Part shown: positions 53,915-61,615 of the stretch, in pieces
How positions within the stretch are numbered: position 1 is the stretch's first letter
How the letters are laid out: every line of letters begins with the position of its first letter
Source of the DNA: Mesoflavibacter zeaxanthinifaciens DSM 18436
GTDB taxonomy: Bacteria > Bacteroidota > Bacteroidia > Flavobacteriales > Flavobacteriaceae
Assembly: GCF_000422365.1 (NCBI RefSeq)
Contig: NZ_AULQ01000001.1
Location: 434,001-498,000, forward strand
Direction of reading: 5' to 3'
Length of the DNA: 64,000 nt
Translations under genes and position numbers: made by a program
Notes under the pieces: model-generated
What the model was told of the DNA's origin: nothing
The model's database searches: none
Seen by the model: the letters and a program-made list of their open reading frames with translations, nothing else

Positions 53915-55186
53915 ATGAATAAATATCAACACTTTTTTTACGATTATTTTAAAGAATTAAGTTTTACAGACACTTCTGCAAAATACATGAATATGCTTTT
54001 GCTATTTGTAATAGCTTTGGTAGGTATATTTATTGTCGATTTGATTGTAAGAACGATTCTAAGATTTATTTCGGCAAGAATTGCTTCTACTACAAAATCT
54101 AATTTTGACGATTTATTAATTTCTAATCGTGTTCCTGCAAATACGGCGCATGTGCCTGCTTTATATTTAGTGCATGAGAGTATTCCGATTGTTTTTCATG
54201 ACTTTGAAAACCTTCATATTGTTCTTGAAAAAATAACTACAATCATTGCTATAATTTTAGGTCTTTGGATAGTTAGAAGCTTACTAAATACTTTAAAAAG
54301 TTATTTTAAAACTCTGCCAAGACTTAAAGATAAACCAATAGATAGCTATATACAGGTCTTTATGATTTTTGCTTGGTCTGCTGGTATTTTATTAGCAATA
54401 GCTGTTGTAATAGAGTTGTCGTTAACAAAGTTTATAGCAGGATTTGGTACAATATCTGCCATTATCTTATTAATCTTTAAAGACACTATTTTAGGTTTTG
54501 TAGCAAGTATTCAAGTCGCTATAAATGATATGGTTAGAATTGGAGACTGGATAACTTTTGAAAAATATGGTGCAGATGGTGAAGTAACCGAAATTAATCT
54601 AGCAACGGTTAAAGTACAAAACTGGGATAATACCATAACCACAATACCTACTTATGCCATGATTTCAGATTCTTTTAAGAACTGGCGTGGTATGACAAAT
54701 TCTGATGGTAGACGTATTAAAAGACATATGTTAATCAAGCAAAATTCTATTAAATACTTAACTGATGAAGATATAGAACGTTTAAAAGGTATTCAAATTA
54801 TAGAAAGCTACCTAACTAATATGCAACAAAAAATAGAGCAATATAATACAGCTAACAATGCAGATAAGTCTTTATTAATTAATGGTAGAAATCTAACTAA
54901 TGTAGGTGTTTTTAGAAAATTTATACAAACCTATTTAGAACAACACTCTGCGATAAATGACCAAATGTTATTGATGGCAAGACAACTACAACCTACTGCA
55001 GAAGGTATTCCTATAGAAATTTATTGCTTTAGTAAAGATAAACGTTGGCAAAATTACGAATATGTTATGAGTGATTTATTTGATCACTTTTTAGCAGCAG
55101 TGCCTTATTTTGATTTAGAAATTTTTGAATTTCCAGATAATTCAACTTTTAAAAGTCTAAGTAACAAGGGAAACGTTAATTTATAG
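53915..55186 (+). CDS. MscS-family mechanosensitive channel (YbdG-like)
   Basis: A 423-residue MscS-type channel longer than the first copy, with about five membrane segments (residues 25-45, 75-95, 100-125, 145-165 and 175-195). The beta domain has IGDWITFEKYGADGEVTEIN and NWDNTITTIPTYAMISDSFKNWRGM, as in the YbdG/miniconductance subgroup. I chose ATG 53915 because the upstream TTG lies in the promoter. It is separate from the downstream tetR unit, which has its own -7 box. Confidence 0.9.
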   Translation: MNKYQHFFYDYFKELSFTDTSAKYMNMLLLFVIALVGIFIVDLIVRTILRFISARIASTTKSNFDDLLISNRVPANTAHVPALYLVHESIPIVFHDFENLHIVLEKITTIIAIILGLWIVRSLLNTLKSYFKTLPRLKDKPIDSYIQVFMIFAWSAGILLAIAVVIELSLTKFIAGFGTISAIILLIFKDTILGFVASIQVAINDMVRIGDWITFEKYGADGEVTEINLATVKVQNWDNTITTIPTYAMISDSFKNWRGMTNSDGRRIKRHMLIKQNSIKYLTDEDIERLKGIQIIESYLTNMQQKIEQYNTANNADKSLLINGRNLTNVGVFRKFIQTYLEQHSAINDQMLLMARQLQPTAEGIPIEIYCFSKDKRWQNYEYVMSDLFDHFLAAVPYFDLEIFEFPDNSTFKSLSNKGNVNL

Positions 55187-55218
55187 TTAACTAATTTCAA
55201 AACCGATAGTAATACTAT

Positions 55219-55226
55219 TAAATTTG
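55219..55226 (+). promoter_or_regulatory. -7 box of the tetR-ABC unit
   Basis: TAAATTTG matches TAnnTTTG and lies 18 bp before the tetR ATG at 55245. A TTTC at 55195-55198 is 20 bp upstream. Confidence 0.45.
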
Positions 55227-55244
55227 CAAATAAATAGATGTTAT

Positions 55245-55931
55245 ATGCAAAAGTTACTATCTAATTTAAAAATTACAATTAACGAGAATATTTTTCTAAA
55301 AGATCCAGAGTCTTCAGATTTAGGAAAACGTATTGTTGAAAACAGCATTTTATTAATTGACGAAATAGGTTTTGACGATTTTACTTTTAAAAAATTAGGA
55401 GCTAAAATTGGCTCTAATGAAAGTAGTATATATCGTTATTTTGAAAACAAGCATAATTTACTAGTCTATTTAGCATCATGGTATTGGAGTTGGACAGAAT
55501 ACCAATTAGTATTTGCTATAAACAATATTGCAGATCCTTTAAAAAAATTAGACTTAGCTATAGAAGTTTTGACAAAGACTACAACTTTAGATAGCACTTT
55601 TAAACATATAGACGAAGTTGTTTTAAAACGCATTATTATTAACGAATACAGTAAATCCTATCTAACAAAACAGGTCGACTTAGATAACGATGAAGGTTAC
55701 TTTTCGATTTACAAAAGACTAGTAATTAGGCTTAAAGAATTAATACAAGAAGCGAATAAAGACTATAAATATGCTTTTTGTTTAGCTAATACAGTTATAG
55801 AAGGATCTTTACATCAGCAATATTTAAAAGATCATTTTAAATCCATTTCTGGATTAAAACCAAATGAAGCTCCGACAGAATTTTATAAAGATTTAGTGTT
55901 TAACACTTTAAATATTTCACCTAATGAGTAA
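55245..55931 (+). CDS. TetR-family regulator of the export module
   Basis: A 228-residue regulator. The N-terminal HTH reads RIVENSILLIDEIGFDDFT, then KKLGAKIGSNESSIYRYFEN and KHNLLVYLASWYW, a typical TetR DNA-binding domain (about residues 32-80). The C-terminal helical part would bind an inducer. The frame is open to a TTG at 55224, but ATG 55245 (MQKLLSNLKITINEN) is preferred. It overlaps the ABC gene by 8 bp, so it is translationally coupled and probably controls this operon. Confidence 0.85.
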   Translation: MQKLLSNLKITINENIFLKDPESSDLGKRIVENSILLIDEIGFDDFTFKKLGAKIGSNESSIYRYFENKHNLLVYLASWYWSWTEYQLVFAINNIADPLKKLDLAIEVLTKTTTLDSTFKHIDEVVLKRIIINEYSKSYLTKQVDLDNDEGYFSIYKRLVIRLKELIQEANKDYKYAFCLANTVIEGSLHQQYLKDHFKSISGLKPNEAPTEFYKDLVFNTLNISPNE

Positions 55932-57591
55932 AAAAATATTAACAGCATGGCAACGCTTTATCAACCTATTAAAGCTTGATAAAAAAGATTTAAAACAAGT
56001 TTTTTTCTACGCCATTTTTGCTGGATTAGTTAACCTATCTTTACCTTTAGGTATTCAGGCAATTATTAATTTGTTACAAGCAGCTCAAGTAAGTACATCT
56101 TGGATTGTTTTAGTCATTTTAGTAACCTTAGGAGTCATATTTGTTGGTGTTTTACAATTAATGCAAATACGAATAATAGAAAATATTCAGCAAAAAATAT
56201 TTACAAGAGCATCTTTTGATTTTGCATATCGATTACCAAAAATTAAAATGAGCGCATTAAGAGGTTATTATCCTCCAGAACTAGTAAATCGTTTTTTTGA
56301 TACCGTAATTGTTCAAAAAGGATTAGCAAAGATTTTAGTAGATTTTCCTGCTGCTATACTTCAAATTATTTTTGGCCTATTACTACTATCATTTTACCAT
56401 CCATTTTTTATCATATATGGTGTATTACTAATAGTACTAATGTATATTGTATTTAAATATACTGCAGAAAAAGGCTTAAAGACAAGCATAAAAGAATCAG
56501 ATCACAAATACCGTGTTGCACATTGGTTAGAAGAAATAGCAAGATCTATAGTTAGTTTTAAACTTTCAGGAAAAACAAATTTAGCGCTTTCTAAAAACGA
56601 CCAATTAGTCACCGATTATTTAGACGCAAGAGAATCTCACTTTAAAGTACTGGTTATGCAATTTATGCAATTAATTGGTTTTAAAGTCTTAGTAACTTTT
56701 GGGCTTTTAGTTATAGGTGGCGCATTGGTTTTAAATCAGCAAATGAATATTGGTCAATTTGTTGCTGCCGAAATTATTATTCTATTAGTAATTAATTCTG
56801 TAGAAAAATTAATACTTGGTTTAGAAACGTTTTATGATGTACTTACTTCTATTGAAAAATTAGGAAAAGTAGTTGATAAAGAATTAGAGCCACAAGATGG
56901 AGAGATTATAGATTTTGATAATAAAGAATTCAATTTAGAATTTGAAAACATCTATTACGAAGTACCTGATAAAGAAACACCTATCCTACAAAATATAAAC
57001 CTTAAAATTAATAATAAAGATAGAATTTTAGTTAACGGTACAAATGGATCTGGTAAAACAAGTTTATTAAAACTAATATCTGGCATCATTCAACCAACAA
57101 AAGGAAATGTTTTTGTTAATAATCATTCTCTTGTTAGTTTAAACCTTAATCAATATCGTGCTCATTTAGGGCAAACACTAGAAGAAGAAACTCCTTTTGA
57201 AGGTACGTTAAAAGATAATATTACTTTTGGTGATCCGTCAATATCAAAGTCAGACTTAGATTGGGCAATACAAAGTGTAGGATTATCTAATTATGTTAAG
57301 CACTTACCAAAAGGTTTAAATACTATTTTACGTCCAGAAGGAAAAGAAATCTCTTACACTACAGCTAAAAAAATCATTTTAGCAAGAGCCATAATAAAAA
57401 AGCCAAAACTATTAGTTTTAAAGGAACCATTAGATCATTTTGATCAAAAAGAAGCGTCAAAAATAATAGACTTTTTAATAGACAAAAAGCATGATTGGTC
57501 ATTAATTGTTGTTAGCCAAAATCAACTTTGGGAAAACAAATTAAGTAAAGTAGTATCATTAGATAACGGTCAAATAATTAACAATAAATAA
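55924..57591 (+). CDS. ABC transporter half-protein with degenerate nucleotide-binding domain
   Basis: A 555-residue protein. A six-helix ABC exporter membrane domain (residues 20-300) is followed by an NBD (335-555). Walker A is intact (GTNGSGKT, 372-379) and so is a Q-loop-like LGQT (415-418). The signature motif is replaced by KEISYTTAKKI (474-484), the Walker B Asp by Lys (LLVLKEP, 496-502, with E501 kept), and the switch His by Gln (VVSQNQ, 530-534). There is no C39 peptidase domain. Similar members are found in Bacteroidota HlyD/TolC operons. It may hydrolyse ATP poorly or work in a heterodimer. Confidence 0.85.
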   Translation: MSKKILTAWQRFINLLKLDKKDLKQVFFYAIFAGLVNLSLPLGIQAIINLLQAAQVSTSWIVLVILVTLGVIFVGVLQLMQIRIIENIQQKIFTRASFDFAYRLPKIKMSALRGYYPPELVNRFFDTVIVQKGLAKILVDFPAAILQIIFGLLLLSFYHPFFIIYGVLLIVLMYIVFKYTAEKGLKTSIKESDHKYRVAHWLEEIARSIVSFKLSGKTNLALSKNDQLVTDYLDARESHFKVLVMQFMQLIGFKVLVTFGLLVIGGALVLNQQMNIGQFVAAEIIILLVINSVEKLILGLETFYDVLTSIEKLGKVVDKELEPQDGEIIDFDNKEFNLEFENIYYEVPDKETPILQNINLKINNKDRILVNGTNGSGKTSLLKLISGIIQPTKGNVFVNNHSLVSLNLNQYRAHLGQTLEEETPFEGTLKDNITFGDPSISKSDLDWAIQSVGLSNYVKHLPKGLNTILRPEGKEISYTTAKKIILARAIIKKPKLLVLKEPLDHFDQKEASKIIDFLIDKKHDWSLIVVSQNQLWENKLSKVVSLDNGQIINNK

Positions 57592-57592
57592 G

Positions 57593-58945
57593 ATGTTAAA
57601 TATTTCAAATAATAAGCTTGATAATAGGTTAGATTTAACCAAGTACGAGTGCGGTAAAAAAGCATTTGGTAAAGAGCATTTTAAAGCGTTTAACCGCTTT
57701 TTAGTAACCTTTGGTGTTGTAGGTATAATAATATTATTCTTACCATGGACCCAAAATATAACAGCAGCAGGTAAGGTTACAACCTTAACACCAGATCAAC
57801 GTCCGCAAACTATTCAATCACCAATACCTGGTCGTATAGAAAAATGGTACGTAAGAGAAGGTGATTTTGTAAAAAAAGGAGATACAATACTTCATATTTC
57901 TGAAATTAAGAATGAATATTTTGACCCTAATTTAGTTGAAAGAACCGATCAACAAATAAAAGCCAAATCATCTTCAGTTTCATCTTACAGCGAAAAAGTT
58001 AAAGCGCTTAACACACAGATAGCTGCATTAAGTAACGAAAAGAAGTTAAAGTTGCAACAAGCAGAAAACAAACTATTACAGGCAAGATTAAAAACCAAAA
58101 GTGATAGTATAGATTTTGAAGCTGCAAAAACAAATCTAAATATTGCTGAAACTCAATTTAATCGTACACAACAATTACAGTCAGAAGGTTTAAAAGCAAT
58201 TACAGATGTAGAAGCTAAACGATTAAAATTACAAGAAACTCAAGCAAAATTAATATCGCAAGAAAATAAATTTTTAGCATCTAAAAATGAAATTATTAAC
58301 GCACAAGTAGAGTTAAATCGTATAGATGCCGAGTATGCAGATAAAATTTCAAAAGCAAGAAGTGATAAATTTACTGCGCAATCTAATCAGTTTGACGCCG
58401 AAGCTCAAGTATCAAAATTAGAAAGCGACTACACAAATTATTCTATACGTAATGATATGTATTATATCAAAGCACCACAAGATGGTTTTATTAATAAAGC
58501 TATAAAAGGTGGTATTGGCGAAACTTTTAAAGAAGGAGAGCAATTAGTAGGTATTATGCCTTCTAAATATGATATAGCTATAGAAACATTTGTAGACCCT
58601 ATAGATTTACCTTTAGTACATTTAGGTGAAGAATTTAGAGTACAGTTTGATGGTTGGCCTGCAATAATATTTAGTGGTTGGCCTAACGTATCTTATGGAA
58701 CATACGGTGCAAAAGTTGTAGCTATAGAACGTTTTATAAGTCCAAACGGCAAGTTTAGAATACTATTAGCTCCAGATGAAAACGATTATGATTGGCCAGA
58801 AGCTATTAGAGTTGGTTCTGGAGCCAGAACAATAGGTTTATTAGAAGATGTGCCTATTTGGTTTGAATTATGGCGACAGCTTAATGATTTCCCTCCAAAT
58901 TACTATCAACCTGAAGATGCATCAAACACAAAGACTAAAAAATAA
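57593..58945 (+). CDS. HlyD-type membrane-fusion protein
   Basis: A 450-residue periplasmic adaptor. It has one membrane segment at about residues 33-51, a lipoyl-like half-motif (IPGRIEKWYVREGDFVKKGD), a long helical hairpin rich in Lys, Gln and Glu (about 115-280), the second lipoyl half (IKAPQDGFINKAI), and a C-terminal beta domain. It links an inner-membrane ABC protein to an outer-membrane channel. The gene follows the ABC gene by 1 bp. Confidence 0.92.
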   Translation: MLNISNNKLDNRLDLTKYECGKKAFGKEHFKAFNRFLVTFGVVGIIILFLPWTQNITAAGKVTTLTPDQRPQTIQSPIPGRIEKWYVREGDFVKKGDTILHISEIKNEYFDPNLVERTDQQIKAKSSSVSSYSEKVKALNTQIAALSNEKKLKLQQAENKLLQARLKTKSDSIDFEAAKTNLNIAETQFNRTQQLQSEGLKAITDVEAKRLKLQETQAKLISQENKFLASKNEIINAQVELNRIDAEYADKISKARSDKFTAQSNQFDAEAQVSKLESDYTNYSIRNDMYYIKAPQDGFINKAIKGGIGETFKEGEQLVGIMPSKYDIAIETFVDPIDLPLVHLGEEFRVQFDGWPAIIFSGWPNVSYGTYGAKVVAIERFISPNGKFRILLAPDENDYDWPEAIRVGSGARTIGLLEDVPIWFELWRQLNDFPPNYYQPEDASNTKTKK

Positions 58946-58947
58946 AA

Positions 58948-60330
58948 ATGAAAAACAAATTTATTTTCATATTTAGCCTCTTACCTATCCTATTACTAGG
59001 TCAAACTTTAGATAGTTTAAGTTATACCGAATATTTGGGTTATGTAAAACAATATCATCCTATAGCAAAACAAGCAGATTTAAAGTTGGCATCTGGTGAA
59101 GCGACTTTACTAAAAGCTCGTGGAGGATTTGACCCTAAAGTTGAAGGTAGTTTTAACGAAAAAGACTACAAAAACACAGAATATTACGAAAGACTAAACG
59201 CAACTTTTAAAGTCCCAACATGGTACGGTATAGAGTTAAAAGCAAACTTTGAAGAAAATTCAGGATATTATTTAAATCCAGAAAATACAGTTCCTGAAGA
59301 TGGCTTATTTAGTGCTGGTGTAGCTTTTTCGGTTGGACAAGGGTTATTTATCAATAAAAGAATGGCAGATTTAAGAAAAGCCAAATTTTTTAGAGAACAA
59401 ACTGTTGCAGAGCGTAAACTAATGGTTAATGAGGTTATTTATAATGCTTCTATAGCCTATTTTAATTGGGTTCAAGCCTATAATGAAACTAAAATTTATG
59501 AGAATTTTTTAAATAACGCCACAACTAGATTTAATGGTGTAAAATCAAGTGTTTTAGCTGGAGATAAAGCAGCTATTGATAGTTTAGAGTCTGGTATAAC
59601 AGTGAAAAACAGAAAATTAGAATTAGAACAAGCTAAAGTTAAATTAATGAAAGCAAGGCTTGAAGCTTCAAATTACATTTGGCTAAACCAAACACCTGTA
59701 GATATTAGCGAAACTGTAAAACCAGTAACAATTAATGAAGAAGAAATTGATAATGTTTTAGCTTTAAATCAATTAGAAAGTTTTCAATTAAATAATCATC
59801 CAAAACTAATTGCTTTGCAAAGAAAAATAGATGGTTTAGGCGTAGATCAAAAATTAAAAGCTAATAAATTACTACCTAAAATAGATTTAGAATATAACTT
59901 TTTAACCGAAACACCAGATATTTCAAATTCCTTTAATTCATCAGCATACAAAGCAAAAATAAGCGCTGCGTTTCCTTTGTTTTTAAGAAAAGAACGTGGT
60001 GATTTAAAACTATCTAGACTAAAAGTACAAGATGCTAATTTTGAATTATCTGATACAGAATTACAATTAAAAAATAAAATAGATGCTATTACTAAAGAGT
60101 TAGAATCTTACGTTACACAAAACAAACTTATTAAAGACATAGTCCAAGATTATGATGCTATGTTAAAAGCAGAAGAACGTAAATTTAGTTTCGGAGAAAG
60201 CTCTGTATTTTTAATTAATACACGAGAAAATAAATTAATTGAAGTACAGGTTAAAGCTGTAAAACTTGAAAATAAATTTCTTTCAACTAAAGCAAAATTG
60301 TTTAATAGTTTAGGCGTATTACCTAATTAG
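58948..60330 (+). CDS. TolC-family outer-membrane channel protein
   Basis: A 460-residue outer-membrane efflux/secretion channel. It has a signal peptide (IFIFSLLPILLLGQ), then two structural repeats with long helices typical of TolC; the repeat starts near residues 40 and 270. It completes a type I-like export line with the ABC and HlyD genes, 2 bp apart. It ends convergent with a secreted-protein gene, overlapping it by 8 bp. Confidence 0.9.
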   Translation: MKNKFIFIFSLLPILLLGQTLDSLSYTEYLGYVKQYHPIAKQADLKLASGEATLLKARGGFDPKVEGSFNEKDYKNTEYYERLNATFKVPTWYGIELKANFEENSGYYLNPENTVPEDGLFSAGVAFSVGQGLFINKRMADLRKAKFFREQTVAERKLMVNEVIYNASIAYFNWVQAYNETKIYENFLNNATTRFNGVKSSVLAGDKAAIDSLESGITVKNRKLELEQAKVKLMKARLEASNYIWLNQTPVDISETVKPVTINEEEIDNVLALNQLESFQLNNHPKLIALQRKIDGLGVDQKLKANKLLPKIDLEYNFLTETPDISNSFNSSAYKAKISAAFPLFLRKERGDLKLSRLKVQDANFELSDTELQLKNKIDAITKELESYVTQNKLIKDIVQDYDAMLKAEERKFSFGESSVFLINTRENKLIEVQVKAVKLENKFLSTKAKLFNSLGVLPN

Positions 60331-61087
60331 ATTTATTATTTGAAGTTTGTGTAGAATCATTTTTTTCTACGCTTTGAGACTTTAGTTTTAGCGGACTATC
60401 TTTTTCTTTTACTACAATAATCGTTGCTTTTACACCTGTTGCTAAGTTCCATTGGTTAACAGCAATAACATTGCCAAATTCATCTAACACCTGAAACTCT
60501 GCTGTGTTAGGACCAGAAGTCCCTTGGTTTAAAGCTAAAAAGTCTATTTCGTTAATACCTTCATCTAAAGGTAAGAGCAACCCATTAAATCCAGATGTTA
60601 AAACAACGCTAGGTACAACAATGTCTTTATTAATAAATACTCTAATTTTATCACCATCAGGATATTGATGATCACGATAAATGATATTTACAGCTTTTGC
60701 TGTGGTGCGATATTCACCTAAAAACTGATTAACTAAGCTACCGTTATTACTTTTTTCGTCGTCTTCTTTAAATTTTAATTGCCTATCAAGTTGTTTTTTA
60801 AATAATTCACCAGGATTTCTCAAATTATTTTTTTCTACCATAGAAAATTCTTTTTTAGGTAGAGCTTCTGTTTTAGCATCTTTTGGTGCAGCTACTACAT
60901 TATCGTTATCGTCTGGTTTTATATCATTTTGCTGCTCTTCTACAGGTTCAATAATTAATTCTGGATCATCTTTTGGATCTTCAGTTTCTTCAGCAGGTAT
61001 TGCAATACCAATTCTTTCACTATCAATTTGAGAAAAACTTGATACTGTTATTGAAAAAAATATTAAGAATGAAATTAAAATCTTCAT
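60323..61087 (-). CDS. Secreted protein, unknown, near the export module
   Basis: A 254-residue exported protein. The signal peptide is ILISFLIFFSITVSSFSQ. Residues 25-90 are acidic and Pro-rich (low complexity). The rest contains a compact block, IIYRDHQYPDGDKIRVFIN, then VVPSVVLTSGFNGLLLPLDE and a closing strand region before a Ser/Asn-rich tail. Related proteins occur in other Flavobacteriia; the role is unknown. It is convergent with tolC and divergent from the micro-genes, sharing the 240-bp upstream region with them. Confidence 0.7.
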   Translation of the reverse strand: MKILISFLIFFSITVSSFSQIDSERIGIAIPAEETEDPKDDPELIIEPVEEQQNDIKPDDNDNVVAAPKDAKTEALPKKEFSMVEKNNLRNPGELFKKQLDRQLKFKEDDEKSNNGSLVNQFLGEYRTTAKAVNIIYRDHQYPDGDKIRVFINKDIVVPSVVLTSGFNGLLLPLDEGINEIDFLALNQGTSGPNTAEFQVLDEFGNVIAVNQWNLATGVKATIIVVKEKDSPLKLKSQSVEKNDSTQTSNNKSN

Positions 61088-61227
61088 GTTTAAATTAATT
61101 GGTACTAAATTAATTCAAAAACTATACCTAAATACTAAAATTATATTAATCCTTGTTAATTTACTATTAACACTATAAGCAAAAGGGTTTTATTAATTTT
61201 TTTACAATATACATAAATGTTAAAAAT

Positions 61228-61265
61228 TGTTAAAACAGTATTATGTTATACAAAGTACTGTAACA
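61228..61265. promoter_or_regulatory. Dyad in the upstream region of the micro-genes
   Basis: TGTT-AAA-ACAGTA (61228-61240) and TACTGTAACA (61256-61265) are inverted, with three extra bases in the left arm. It lies 66 bp before the first micro-gene and could be an operator for either direction. Confidence 0.35.
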
Positions 61266-61330
61266 TTTTTGTTTTATACTCGTCATATAGGTGTAAATCA
61301 TTTTAAATCAATCAAATAAAACTATTAATT

Positions 61331-61420
61331 ATGAGAACTTTAAACAACAATCAATTATCAGAAACTTTAAAAGGAACTAAAAGTAACGTTTGGAATAGTA
61401 AAAGACGTTATAGACACTAA
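61331..61420 (+). CDS. Micro-gene 1 (29 aa)
   Basis: A 29-codon frame starting MRTLNNNQLSETLKGT and ending NVWNSKRRYRH. It is small and basic, with no membrane segment and no signal peptide. The N-terminal L-N-x-N-x-L-S and the C-terminal W-x-x-x-K-R-x-Y-x-H recur in the frame that follows 27 bp later. That makes chance unlikely. The beginning is reminiscent of leader peptides recognised by export proteases (LS-x-x-x-L-K-G), but there is no GG pair and the nearby ABC protein has no peptidase. The family is unknown to me. Confidence 0.6.
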   Translation: MRTLNNNQLSETLKGTKSNVWNSKRRYRH

Positions 61421-61447
61421 GTAAATAACAACTAAACCACAAAGATC

Positions 61448-61579
61448 ATGAAAACACCAAAAATTATAAGAAGACTAAATCAAAATACTTTATCAAACGT
61501 ACACTGTAATAGAGAAATCTTTAGGTTTAGTTGTACAAAAAACGGATTATGGCGAGGCGTTAAGCGCTATGCACACTAA
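61448..61579 (+). CDS. Micro-gene 2 (43 aa)
   Basis: A 43-codon frame starting MKTPKIIRRLNQNTLSNVHC and ending LWRGVKRYAH. Alignment with micro-gene 1 gives LNQNTLS against LNNNQLS and W-R-G-V-K-R-Y-A-H against W-N-S-K-R-R-Y-R-H. It has two extra Cys (VHCNRE and FSCTKN). It is basic and without signal peptide. A terminator two bases downstream ends the transcript, supporting a real two-gene unit. Function unknown. Confidence 0.6.
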   Translation: MKTPKIIRRLNQNTLSNVHCNREIFRFSCTKNGLWRGVKRYAH

Positions 61580-61580
61580 T

Positions 61581-61612
61581 AAAAAAAGCAAGTGAAACTC
61601 ACTTGCTTTTTT
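61581..61612. terminator. Terminator shared by the micro-genes and the E1 gene
   Basis: AAAAGCAAGTGA and TCACTTGCTTTT close a 3-nt loop with A and T runs. It ends both the rightward micro-genes and the leftward dehydrogenase gene. Confidence 0.85.
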
Positions 61613-61615
61613 ATT

